A DNA stretch of 64,000 nucleotides from Blumeriella jaapii (Eukaryota > Ascomycota > Leotiomycetes > Helotiales > Drepanopezizaceae), in contig VWND01000003.1 of assembly GCA_009599575.1 (NCBI GenBank), forward strand, positions 310,001 through 374,000. The letters are read 5' to 3'. The notes below the pieces were generated by a model that saw nothing but the letters and a program-made list of their open reading frames with translations, did not search any database and had not been told where the DNA came from. The number at the start of each line of letters is the position of its first letter. Within the stretch, counting starts at the first letter, position 1. A program made the position numbers and the translations under genes. Shown here piece after piece: positions 47,626-58,691 of this stretch.

Positions 47626-49044
47626 ATGACGGGAATAGCTTCATCTGACATCCCTCGAGGCCTAGAATGGCGCTGCAGCACCGGCTTCATCCTCGCCACG
47701 GTGGGCATCGGCATGTTCACTGACCTCTTCCTCTACGGCCTCATCGTGCCGATCCTTCCCTTCATCCTCCGCAACAGGCTCCAGATTCCGCGGTCCGAAG
47801 TCCAGTACTACACCTCCCTCCTCCTCGCATGCTTCGCCGGCGCCCAAGTGCTCTTCTCCTTGGTCGCGGGCTATCTCGCGGACAAGCTGCCGTCGAGACA
47901 GCCGCCGTTCTTGTTCGGATTGGCCGCCATGTTTGCGAGCACAGCCATGCTGTTTTGGGGCCAGAGCATACCCATGCTGGTGGCCGCGCGTGTCCTGCAG
48001 GGCATGAGCGCGTCGGTGGTATGGACGATTGGCCTGGCCCTGTGTATGGATACGGTCGGGACTGCGAGGCTGGGCGTCGTGATTGGAAGTATATACAGCG
48101 TGATCAGCGTGGGCGAGCTCGCTTCTCCGCCACTGGGAGGAGTGGTTTACCACAAGGGTGGCTCGACCGCAGTCTTCGCGGTTGGAGTCTCGCTGCTGGT
48201 CGTCGATTTTGTCATGCGTTTGTTCGTCCTCGAGAAGAAGACCGCTGCAAAATACGGCATGGGCGACGAGAGCGAGAGCTCGGACGATTCAGAGAGCGAG
48301 ACATCCCCCCTCCTCGACAACGGCAAAACGAAGGAAGAAGAGTTGGAGGAGTGGAAGATTCCGCATCCCCAGGACCAGCCTGCCTGGGTCCGCAGCCTGC
48401 CCATCCTTTACTGCTTGAAGGACAAGCGGCTCTGGGTTTCCCAACTCGTCGCCTTGACGCAAGCCACGCTCCTCGCAGTCTTCGACTCGACCATCGTCAT
48501 CGAAGCCCAAGAACTTTTCGGCTTCGACGCCCTGAAAGCGGGTTTGCTCTTCATCCCTCAGATCCTGCCCTCCTTCATCGTCGGGCCCCTCGCCGGCCGG
48601 GCGGTGGACAAGTACGGGCCGCGGCCGATCGCCACCATCGGCCTCGTCTTCACCACTATCCCTCTCATCCTTCTCCGGATCCCGCACGCCGGCGGCGCCG
48701 CCGAGATAGCCAAGATGTGCGCCATTCTCCTCATGTCCGGCGTCGGGATCTCCATGGTTTCCGCACCGCCGCTCGTGGCTGCCAGCTACGTCGTCGAGCA
48801 GTACCATTCCGCCAACCAGGGCTTCTTTGGGGAGAACGGGCCTTACGGACAGCTGTATGCGATGGCCAGCATTGCGTTTAGTACGGGTTTGACGATCGGG
48901 CCGGTGGTGGCGGGCGCGCTGAGAGAGAGTATTGGCTATGGGAATATGAATGCGGTGATGGCGGGCGTCTGCACCGCAGTGGGCGTGCTCGCGTGGTTCT
49001 CCCTCGGTACGATACCGAAGAAGATGAGGGCGGAGGATATCTGA
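47626..49044 (+). CDS. MFS transporter, DHA1-like (vesicular amine/multidrug type)
   Basis: A single-exon gene of 472 aa with an ATG in a good context (CACCATGAC). Helix 1 is GFILATVGIGMFTDLFLYGLI, followed by VPILPFILRNRL and the motif A loop GYLADKLPSRQ between helices 2 and 3. ARVLQGMSASVVWTIGLAL marks helix 4. A long central charged loop with ESESSDDSESE separates the two halves, and the last helices end in VGVLAWFSLGTIPKKM. The layout suits the drug:H+ antiporter-1 or vesicular-amine-like branch. Substrate unknown; export of a small molecule is likely. It is divergent from the permease gene at 45.3-46.9 kb. No break and no intron. Confidence 0.88.
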   Translation: MTGIASSDIPRGLEWRCSTGFILATVGIGMFTDLFLYGLIVPILPFILRNRLQIPRSEVQYYTSLLLACFAGAQVLFSLVAGYLADKLPSRQPPFLFGLAAMFASTAMLFWGQSIPMLVAARVLQGMSASVVWTIGLALCMDTVGTARLGVVIGSIYSVISVGELASPPLGGVVYHKGGSTAVFAVGVSLLVVDFVMRLFVLEKKTAAKYGMGDESESSDDSESETSPLLDNGKTKEEELEEWKIPHPQDQPAWVRSLPILYCLKDKRLWVSQLVALTQATLLAVFDSTIVIEAQELFGFDALKAGLLFIPQILPSFIVGPLAGRAVDKYGPRPIATIGLVFTTIPLILLRIPHAGGAAEIAKMCAILLMSGVGISMVSAPPLVAASYVVEQYHSANQGFFGENGPYGQLYAMASIAFSTGLTIGPVVAGALRESIGYGNMNAVMAGVCTAVGVLAWFSLGTIPKKMRAEDI

Positions 49045-52000
49045 GTCGGATGTAGGCACAGTATGTCATGGTTATCAAATCCTTCTCCACGGAAGAAGCT
49101 TTTGGGAATTGAGTTTGGTGGGAAAGCGTGCTTGTACCCGGTTGTCTGGTACTGTACATACAGCACAGTAGTAAATAGCAGAATCTCTTGCCTTTGACGT
49201 TCGAACCTCTCAGCGGTACTGCATCGAAGGAGAACGCCGTTCTGGGTACAACTCACCATTCTTATTCCTTTAACCTAAGTGCTGTACTACCCCTTTGCCC
49301 TGCATACAACTTTACCACGGTACCAAAACCGGGGTACGGAGCATGCATCTTTGTCCCTATGGGGCGAGATGCGTCGGATGTACCTACTTGTTGTATACTA
49401 CAGTACAGTACAGTATAGTACAGTCAAAACCTACAGTATGTACTAGGTCCGTTATTCCCCCACACAGTACATCTCCTCAGATAGAGAGAACCTTTCCACA
49501 AAATTAATCACCTATCAAAAAGGGAAAAGCTGTTACCAATAGCTCGGAGTCCGATCCCATCTTTTGCTTAGATATCTACTGCATATAGCATGGCCGACTT
49601 GGGCAGCTGGTTAGCTGTCAAGGTACTTGCAGTACAGTAACTGTGTAACAGGGCTCGCTGTCGTTTCTACTGGCGATTCTTAACAATGACAAAAATAACC
49701 GTTGTACAGCGCCATATGCTTCTTTGTTGCAGGCTATTAATCGCTTTCTTTTCTCCTTTTTTCTTTTCTTTTTTTCAGTTATACTTGTGCAAATAAGCGT
49801 GGTGATCAATCTGCTTGATATTTCAACCGGCGGAGATTGGCTCACAGTGTTTGACGATGTGTATCAATCGATAAATCGCCTTGAAACGACGTGGGAATAT
49901 CAATAGCAACGATAAGTGAAAATGGCAAAAATGACTTTTTGATAACACACGGATCCAAATTCATATTACAGCTTTGGATTAATTAGTGGTGGTTTACAAA
50001 GCACAAAGATTGTGCATATAAATGGCTAGGAGCCTCGTACAGTAGGTAGATAATATTATGAGATCACGAAATTTTTAAACAAAACTTCGACTTCTTCCAG
50101 TCTTGATCTAGTATCCGTTCCGCACATCCTCTTTTGTGTTTCTCAATATCATACTTGAATTACGGATTTCAGGGTCTTTTGTATCGCTGAAGCGGTAGCT
50201 GGAAGCAAAGAGTACACGTACTTACCCAGGGATTAAAGAAGCGACGATGAGCGGCATGAGTATATAGGCGATTTTTTTAAACGCCTGAAAGGCAAGGTCA
50301 TGACTCATAACTTCTGTAAAGAAGCATATCGCCGGTGGATATATAATATGCTGTTACCCGTGCTTCCTAATACTATTACCATCGACGAGAAAGAAAACCT
50401 TCTACTAGTAAGCTTCCAAGATCCTTTTTTTTTTGTGATATCAAAGTTTTGCCAGTCGATTAAGCATTACTTTGATATCGCTTTTCTATATACAAACATG
50501 ATACAAGAACAAGTAGCCAGAAAAGTTTCAAAGAAGTGGGGGTTTTCATAAAATCAAAATGCGGGCAGAGAAAGTTGGTTTATTACAATGCTATTTCTTT
50601 GATATCGAAAAACCATGAATAGGGAAATGACAGTGATTGAAACACTGACAGTAACTTTAGAAAACAGAATTAAAATGTAGATCGAATTGTAGATCTCCTT
50701 CTATTCCATGAAATTACAAATTTGAACTTACAATTAATATTAGTAAACTTGGTGGGACCTGGCTTTACACAATGCTTTACGGTAAAATAACCAGAACGGC
50801 TTATATACCAGGATCTAGCCCTTGACACGGCCGCCTTGTCCTTCTCCTTGACCTTGATTGGCTCGGACTCTCAAATCGGTCTGGTTCTGTTAATCGATAG
50901 AAAGTCTGTTTATTTATATTAAGCCTTACCACGATAGTCCATTTGTGATTCACCTTTCTCAGTATTAAACTAGTCTAATGTGGCAACCACTACCACCTAA
51001 ACTAGCGATATCTCGATTCTTCGACTGTTCTTCAGGGTGTTATATTATCGTATAAAATAACTCTCCGTCTCCGGGGCCGAGGATCCCAAACAAAGTATAG
51101 CCGTTCAGTTTCTCTCTCATGAATCGAGCTGTCCATTCCCTTATTCAAAAGTCACTGATCCTGGTCAAAGTCTCGGCTCAGAGATCTCCCTTTCCAAAAA
51201 TCACCAGTGCATACTTGTGCAGCCAGCGTTGATGAAATCAAGGCTGAGCTGATTCGTGGCGGTAAAAGTCCAATGCATCAGAGTTCATTTGAAGAAGTGT
51301 CAAGCCGGTTAGTTAGATTAGTACGGAAATGACAGCATGATATCTATTGACAGTCGTAATTGGGATTTTTTACTGCTAACAAGTCTCGGCCCAAAATGTT
51401 TATTACCGTTTCTGAAATAATGACTTTCGGTAAGTATTAAATAGGACGTAGTTGTGAAGTACGACAGCATCGCATGATAACTCTCTCTGCAGAGCGCTTG
51501 CATCGTTTTTTCGTAGTCAGCAGAATTTTTCCCAGCTGAAACGTATATGGACTCCTGGAGAAGAGGAGAAATGTCAGGAGAGCAGTAGCTTTATTAGCGC
51601 CTCAACCCTTGTCAAGATCCGAATGACTCACTCTCGTAATCGTACGATAGCTTAGCTTTCCGCGTATAAAGACCTCGTAGATGTCTATAAAACGGGTGGT
51701 CTGTAGAACTTGTCACAATTGGCAAAGAAAGTCAGAAGCTGACAACTCGACTTGAGGAGCGTACAGCTACTGATCAAGGACTGCAAAGCAACCAGGAAGT
51801 CAGTCCGTGAATAAGACACGGATTACCGCTTCAGGATATTGTTTGCATCTCCTTTGCCTGGTTCGTAAGTAAACTAAAGGTATGGTCGTAAAACTGTAGA
51901 AAGCCTTATATGTTTGACAAAAGCAAAACAAATCATAGTGATAGGTTGGAGTTGGTTTTAGCAAAGAAGGACGAAACAACAAAATCTAGTTTTAAGATGT

Positions 52001-53329
52001 GTTAGCGAAGCGATCTAAAATGGTGATAACTGTTAAGATCTGTTTGAAACTACGTGTCAACAATACCATAAATAGAAACAACGCCTGCGGTCTCGATTCT
52101 TGTAACTATTATGCCCGTTGAGGTTCCTGCTGCTTTGTAAGAACTGTGCGAGCATTCTTTTTAATCGGTCGATTAGATGAGTCAAGGCTTCAGGCTTTAG
52201 CACAAGCGAACAGATGCTCTTTTTACAGTAATTTCAAGGGAGCAGTAGCTTTACTTAGCGTACCAAGTCAGGAAAGCAGACTTAATGATGTTCATAGGAC
52301 GCTTTTCATTTGGTGTCTCCCCTAAAAAGTTGTACCGCGCTTATCTTGAGATCCTCCTCTCCTCTCCTAGCAGAAAATGCATCCTCTCATATAAGGAGTA
52401 CTGTATCAAACAGAGGAGAGTTCTCCAGAGATGGCCAGGGGAGGCGATGAGGAAAGTGGCCGCTTCGCCTCGTCGCGGAAGACTCTGGCAAACCAAAGAC
52501 AATGAAAGGTTGAACAGGTCTTGCTTGGTACAGAATACATACGGAACAAAGGTTCGTACGAATCTTTTTTGAGGGAGACATAGGCGAGAGAGAAAGGAAA
52601 ATGAAAAACAAAGATCACGCTAGAAGAGAACAACAATGGCTAGATGCTTCACAGCAACAAATCTTTAGGCGACGACGACAATCGCAAAGACAGAACCTTT
52701 CCGAAGCGCACCCGAATTGATCTAGCACCTACCTATAATTGACATCAAGCTCGAAGAAAAACCCTGTAACTCGGAAAACGTACGTAGGTAGTCGTTGACC
52801 TTGCTTATCCGTCAGAGGCACAATGCAGCTGGGCAGGTTTTCCTCCACGTATCTGTCACTTGAAGATCATTTTGCCCATGAAATGTAGACTCTTCAAATA
52901 CCAAACCCGTGCTCAAGGATGAACGGGGAAAAGGAGGGGGGAAGGCAAAATCAGTTCCGCCTACCTCAGATCCGCTCTAATCTGCACTCCGCGTTCCTAT
53001 CAAATAAGAGAACGGATGAGGTCGGTAGAATCTTTATGGGAAGATTCTAGAGTTTTGTACTCAAAAGATGATGATGTGCTTCGGCATCTCTTTTCATTTG
53101 GAGTAAGAAAAGAAAAATCAGTCAGAATTGTCGAGCCCAGGTACGAAATGCGCCTAGCCAACGTCATGAAATCATGCTCGGAATTCGTAGACTAAGCGTA
53201 GCACCGTGATAAACGCCTTCACAATGCGAGCGAAATCTGCTCTCCTTATCGCTATGCATCATTTTTCTCTTTTCAAATCCACCAAACCTCCCTGGCCTCT
53301 CCAGTCTCATCAGACCCCGCCCTTCAGGA
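49045..53329. other. AT-rich gene-poor island
   Basis: About 4.3 kb, clearly AT-richer than the coding flanks from about 49500 to 52900. No open frame exceeds 95 codons and none is recognisable. Features seen are TACAG/TACTG repeats at 49385-49440 and a 22-bp direct repeat (AGCAGTAGCTTTA core) at 51578-51599 and 52239-52260. It may be RIP-degraded repeat sequence, which is inference. Confidence 0.55.
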
Positions 53330-55309
53330 TTATTTCAGGAGGTCGTAAACCCCACCCTGCTTCTTCCCCTTCACTCTCCGCCGAAACCCATCAAGTCGCT
53401 CGTCCGTCTCTCGCTCTGCCAAATCGCAGACCCCGCCCTCGCTAGCGTTGACCCGCAGCTTGTTCATGTAGACCTCCCAGAAGGCATGCTCGAAGGGCGG
53501 AAGCCACTGGGTAGTGGGATCCTCCTCCTCGCGGGCGCTATCATCGACGTTGGCGAGGACAGAGAATAGGTTGCGGTTGCGGCCGTTGAGCTGGCGCTCG
53601 TGCCACGCGGCAGGTTGATGGTGGTCGGCTTCCACGTCCTTGTTTGAGCTGTTGTTGAGGGGTGCGCCGCCGGGAGATCCGTCCGAGTCGGAGTCGGAGC
53701 TCGAATTTGAGAAGGAGATGAGATGGGGAGGGGAAGAAGGAGGAGGACAGCGAGTGACAAGTGACGTGGGCACCTTTGACGCAACGAGCTTGACGAACAG
53801 CTCGGCCGTCATCCAGCTATCAAAGCCTGCCTCGTGTTCCTTGCCGAAATCAGACCCATACCCCGCGTGTTCCTGGTGCAGTACGATCAAGGGGGTATGA
53901 GACTTTCGGAACGGGGCTAGCAGGTCCTTGAGGCCGACGCGGGGGTTCATGGCATCGGCGTCGTAGGTAGCGACATACTTGGTGTCGATGACGCGGGGGA
54001 ACAGGGCGTGAATGTCTTCTTGAAAATGTTTGACGTTGACGGGGAGGTGGCCGACGAAGGTTTTGAAAAGGAAGGCCAGGTCGGCGAAGAGGTTGTGGCC
54101 GACGATGAGGGGCCGATGGGTGCGGAGCTTCTTGGTGACGGCGGCAAGTTCGGCTTGGATTTTCTTCCATTGGGATGCAGAGTCTGTGGAGGACTTGTCG
54201 TAGAACCATTCGGGATCGATGCCGGAGAGGTCACCGCCAGCTAGTGCTTCGAAGATCCAGCGGAGGCCTACTCTTGATCAGCAGATGGAATGAATACAGG
54301 TAAGATGGGGGTAGCGTACCCTTCTGCTTGGCAATCAAAGCGCCAAAGCGAGCAGCATGTCTCTTTTGGAACTATGGACTGTGAGCAGATAGCCCATGTG
54401 GAGCGAGGGACGAGGGAAGCTTACGTTCTCTTCTCTCTCGACATCCAGCTTCTCAACCTGCATGAAATAGCCATCGTTGCGGGCAAAGACTCGATGCTTT
54501 GGGAACTCTTTGCGGACAAGCTGATGGACGAGGCGACGCTGGTAAGCATTCATGGGTCCGGCATCGTTGCCGATGTTGCAAAAGTCATGTTCCGCCTCCT
54601 ATTGTCAGCAGGATGCCACGATGCCATATACCACAGACATACCTTGTTATCCTTGGCCCAAGCCGCAATCGTCTTGCGAGCATTGCGGATAAAGTTAATG
54701 GTCGTAGCATCCTCGAGTGGAATAACGAGGTCTGGAATGGCCGCGTTCTTCACAGCTCTCTGCACATATTCTTCTCTGCGCTCGTCTTCCTCGTCACGGG
54801 ACAGGTAGGGAATGCCCTCCTTGAAGACCTTGCCGAAGTCGAAGCCGTTCTTGCTCAGGAAATCACAGGCGCTCGTGGAGAAGGTGAATTGGCGGTCCAG
54901 GCGAAGATCGATCCCGTCCGCGGACAAAGGAGTCAGGTTGAAGTTGAACGGCCGGGCCAGATAGTATTCTGTGTTTTCTTTGTCAGTCGCAGAGTTGGCA
55001 ACACGCACTTCCTTTCTGTCACCCCGTAGGAAGAGCGTGGGTGGGATCGCACTTACCCTTCTCCTGCTCCTCCTCGACACAGGTAATGCCGACCTGCAAG
55101 ACCTGGAATTTCTGGGCCGCCGCTCGCATCTCGTCGTACTGTTTTTGCAAGCTGGGCTTGCTGACATCGTGGCTTCGGTCGCCGGGGGAGTGCTTGGGTC
55201 GAGTGCTGATCCCGCTCATCTCCAGATCGAACGTGACGAAGGAGGCATTGGCAATGTGCTTCAGGATGGGAAGCAGTTGTTGGCGGAAATGGGATTGGGT
55301 GACCTCCAT
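53330..55309 (-). CDS. CAF1/PARN family poly(A)-specific ribonuclease
   Basis: DEDD-type 3' exonuclease shortening RNA poly(A) tails. Five exons, 55309-55057, 54968-54643, 54598-54425, 54371-54320 and 54267-53330, join in frame to 580 aa. Catalytic carboxylates are visible: Asp28 and Glu30 in VTFDLEMSGI, Asp in VGHNLFADLAFLF, and Asp in HEAGFDSWMTAELF, with a preceding His. An R3H-like region may lie in exon 2 (KTIAAWAKDN). The insert FARNDGYFMQVEKLDVEREE is PARN-like. The C-terminal third is Ser/Asp-rich. It is divergent from the PEX26-like gene. No break. Confidence 0.88.
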
Positions 55310-56289
55310 GTTTGGTGGTGGTGGTGGTGGTGGTGTGGGAAAGGTGGAGTGGTACTGGTGAAGTGGTGTAGAGTAGAGTAGTGTAGTGAAGTGTAGTGTA
55401 GAGTAGTGCAGTCCGTGGAGGACTTTGTCGACGCGAGTCGAAAGAGAGAGGGGGAGAAAGGGGAGAGAGCGAGGTAGAGGGAGAGGTTGAGGTTGAGGTA
55501 GAGGTTGGGGGAGAGAGAGAGGGAGAGGTAGAGGGAGAGGTAGAAGTAGAGGTAGAGGTTGAGGTTGAGGTTGAAGCAGACGTTGAAGCAGAGGGAGAGC
55601 GTAGAAACAGCAAAGCAAACAATCGCCTAAAGTGGAAGGATTGAGCGAATGGGAAATCGCCAAACTTCCAGTGACCGATGTGAAGTGCAACTATACTAGC
55701 TGCCTTCGACTGGGAATAGCTTCACTTGACTGAAATGGTAGGTACTATAAGCCCTCACGACGAGATGGAACCACGCTGAACGTGGTACACGTACACACGT
55801 ACACGTCAAGTGGTGAGGATGTGCGTGACGCCGACCTCAGATGAGGGCGATGAATGCCAGCCAATGTGAAGAGCCCTTATCCACGTTTGCCCAGTGTGAT
55901 ATATCCCATTCTTACATCGAGCGAAGTGTCGTGCGGTTTGCTTGCACGCCATGCACGCTCGAACATTGTTTGTTTACATTCACCACTAACAAACTCGGAT
56001 CGGCCTTTTCACTCCGCGCGCCGCAGCCGAGGTCTTGGGCTCGCAAATCTCCGCCCAGTCCCGTGTCAGCGCTTAAGATCGCGAACGACATTCCATGTTC
56101 CAGTCATTAAAACAATAACAACAACAACAATACCAACACTACTACCACCCACGCTCCCTTTCCTCTCTTTTCTTTGCGTTGCTTTCCCTTCCTCTCCTTT
56201 GCTTTTCTTTCCTCTCCCAATGTCCACTACGCACTCCTCAGATAGAGATCCAACACAGTGACACTCAACGCCAACACCCCGTCTCGACG
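55310..56289. promoter_or_regulatory. Shared upstream region of PARN and PEX26-like genes
   Basis: 980 bp between divergent starts. The PARN side carries a GGT microsatellite (55314-55333), a GTAGA-rich stretch and a GAGGTA/GAGGTT hexamer array at 55470-55580. The PEX26 side is C/T-rich. Confidence 0.5.
55440..55600. repeat. GAGGTA/GAGGTT/GAGGGA hexamer array
   Basis: Imperfect hexanucleotide repeats, purine-rich on the plus strand, about 130-290 bp upstream of the PARN start codon. Confidence 0.85.
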
Positions 56290-57744
56290 ATGCTCGCGCC
56301 CTCCCGTGATAATCTCTCCTCCGCCCAACTCCTCACCTCCTCCATCTCCTCCATCTCCTCGCTGTCGTCCTCGACCCGGCAGACGGCCTCCCAGATATCC
56401 AAGATCTACCGACAGGCCTCGACGCTCTTCCTCACGCGGCGTCTGCCCGAGTCGCTGTCCACAATTCTCCCCGTCATCACATCTCGGCCCGACGAGAACA
56501 ACCCCGGCGCTGTCCTGGACGCCGCGCCCATCTCCAAGGCGGGCAAGACGACCAGGGTGAAGGTGTGGAGTCTGTACTTGACCATCTTGAATGCAGTGCT
56601 GGAGCTGCATCCTGACGAGGGGAAGCTGGCGTTTGGGGGCCCCGAGTGGAGGGCGCTGGTGCACAAGGTGCGCGAGGGCGAGGTGTGGGAGGACGTGGTG
56701 AGGGATGGCTATGGCGGGGTTGAGGGGGACGTTGACTCGGATGTTGTGATCAATCTGTTCGTCGCACTCTCTCTTTCTCCCCTCAAGTCTAAATCTCTCT
56801 TCAAATTTGGTTCATTTGTTGAAGCAATACGGAGTACTAACTACACGCAGAGCAACGCTCCTCCTCGCCCATGCCCGCTCACAGAAGATCAATCAAGCCC
56901 GTCTAGAAACCTACCTCGCAACCTCCTCGCAACCCTCCCTCCCCTCCGCCATCCCTCCATCGACCTCCTCGCGCCGCTCATCCATACCCCTCACGCCATC
57001 AGGAACAGACACCCCGCGCGACCTCACGGCGCGCGTCAAGATCCTCGAGCTCTACACCCTACACGTCCTACTACGCAACAACGAGTGGGACTACGCGCGC
57101 GAGTTCATATCCATTTCCTCGGTGCTGGACGAGGAGCGGCGCGAGGCCTTTCTACAGGCCTTGCAATCCCTCAAAGAAGAGCAGTCGGCGGCAGAACGGA
57201 GGGAGAAGAAGAGAGACGGTACCAAGAGGAACAGCTGAAGCGGGACATTGAAGAGGCGCGCAGGCGGCGTGTGGAGAACGAGGAGCGCGAGCGGCGGCGG
57301 GAAGATGAAGAGCGGCTCAAGAGGGAGAAGGAGCGGAAGAAGGGCAGCGCGACGGGCAGCAGCGAGGTCGATTACGGGGTCGAAGAGTCGACTCGTCCGG
57401 GGAGCTCGCGATCGCGATCGTCGAAAGCGGGGCCGCCCCCCTCGAAGAAAGCCAGTGCATCTACGTCGCGAGCCAAGAGCAACGCCACCCCGGCGAAACT
57501 GCCGCCGTCGATGCTCGCGCGCGCGGGCACTATCCTGTCAAACGTCCATCTGCTGCTGCGGGGCGTGGCGGGCGGCTTCCAGACGCGGCCGTGGGTGCTG
57601 ATGCAGTTCCTGGGTTTTTTGGTGGCATTCCTGGTGCTGATCAGCCGGCAGGATGTCAAAAGGCGGCTCCAAAACGTGCTGGGCAAGGCGTGGGAGAAGG
57701 TGAGGAGGACGGCGGGGATGGGGGTTAAGGTTAGTTATATCTGA
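56290..57744 (+). CDS. Peroxin 26-like tail-anchored protein, with one frame break
   Basis: PEX26 recruits the Pex1-Pex6 ATPases to the peroxisome to recycle import receptors. Two exons, 56290-56756 and 56851-57744, flank a 94-nt intron (CTAAC branch) and give about 453 aa if one base is restored. The N-terminus (SSISSLSSSTRQTASQISK, then YRQASTLFLTRRLPESLSTI) and the helical LELYTLHVLLRNNEWDYAREFI segment resemble fungal PEX26. An Arg/Glu coiled coil follows. A single C-terminal transmembrane helix (WVLMQFLGFLVAFLVLI) comes before a short basic tail ending VKVSYI. At about 57216-57222 the frame shifts by one missing base inside the coiled coil, separating the anchor from the body. I rely on remembered family likeness, so the peroxin name is less certain than the topology. 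Confidence 0.72.
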   Translation: MLAPSRDNLSSAQLLTSSISSISSLSSSTRQTASQISKIYRQASTLFLTRRLPESLSTILPVITSRPDENNPGAVLDAAPISKAGKTTRVKVWSLYLTILNAVLELHPDEGKLAFGGPEWRALVHKVREGEVWEDVVRDGYGGVEGDVDSDVVINLFVALSLSPLKSKSLFKFGSFVEAIRSTNYTQSNAPPRPCPLTEDQSSPSRNLPRNLLATLPPLRHPSIDLLAPLIHTPHAIRNRHPARPHGARQDPRALHPTRPTTQQRVGLRARVHIHFLGAGRGAARGLSTGLAIPQRRAVGGRTEGEEERRYQEEQLKRDIEEARRRRVENEERERRREDEERLKREKERKKGSATGSSEVDYGVEESTRPGSSRSRSSKAGPPPSKKASASTSRAKSNATPAKLPPSMLARAGTILSNVHLLLRGVAGGFQTRPWVLMQFLGFLVAFLVLISRQDVKRRLQNVLGKAWEKVRRTAGMGVKVSYI

Positions 57745-58691
57745 GTACGGAGGTATCTCGGTACCTTTTTGTTTGGATGGAGTTTTGGTGTTGAAGGCTG
57801 GCAAGGGAAGCAAGGAAGCGAAATAACGAAATTCGAAATTCTGGATTAGAAGAGCGAGATGAAGAAGGGAAGATGGGGAATGGTGAGGTTTATACTACAT
57901 AACCTTGCACTACGAGACGGGCAATAGCTAGCCAACTGACTGACCGAGTACCTGACTCCCTGTTTTCCTTACCTACGAGACTAGGATGGCACGAAATAAT
58001 AATACAATACGATCAAACAACTACGCAGCTTACAAGTACCGTACATACCGCACTTGAATTACTTCCTTGTAACTAGGTACAGTACAGTACCATACCTAGG
58101 TAGTTACCCAAGCTCAAGGTGGTGTGGGTGGCTGGCTGGCTATTCGATTCGCACCTGTACAGTACATACAGTACACCAACCACATCCTTCTTGCTCGCTT
58201 AGCCGAAAAACAAACAGGTACCGTGCTGTAGGTACATGGGCAGGTAGGTGTAAGGAAGGTAACGAGTAAACCAACCAAGAACCACGCCAAAAGGAAGAGC
58301 GAAAGCCTCACTCACGAGCTCTTTGCTCTCTGCTTATCTGGCTATCTATCTATGTACCTACCGATTTACCTCGATGGCATTATTTTCCCGTCTCGCTTGC
58401 GTTTTCCAAAATCCAAGAGATGTTCGTCACGAGCCCTGGAGTGAGGTGTGTTTCTCGATTCGCCTATGCAGAATGCAAGTCCGCCAACTCCCTTTCCTAT
58501 CTGCATCTTGTCCTCCGTCCCATAGAAGCCAGCCAGTCGCCCGCTCGAATCCAAATTAAGAATACACGGATCCTCCGCCTCTCGTACGCCCTTGTCGTCC
58601 ACGCCATCCGTTCATCTTTTCAGCCCTTGTGTCCAGCATACACGCATGCGTACATGCATCCATGCCCGGACCAGCCACGCCCCAGCAGCCC
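57745..58691. other. Intergenic between converging PEX26-like and lectin genes
   Basis: Rich in TACAGTAC/ACCTAGGTA short motifs (58075-58240). No gene is seen. Confidence 0.6.

Noticed and set aside
40809..49044. Three MFS genes considered as part of a secondary metabolite cluster
   Set aside because: No PKS, NRPS, terpene or tailoring enzyme anywhere in the window.
49140..49440. TACAGTA-rich ends considered as another MITE
   Set aside because: The TACTG/TACAG motifs are simple repeats here, and no inverted pair with a matching interior could be aligned.
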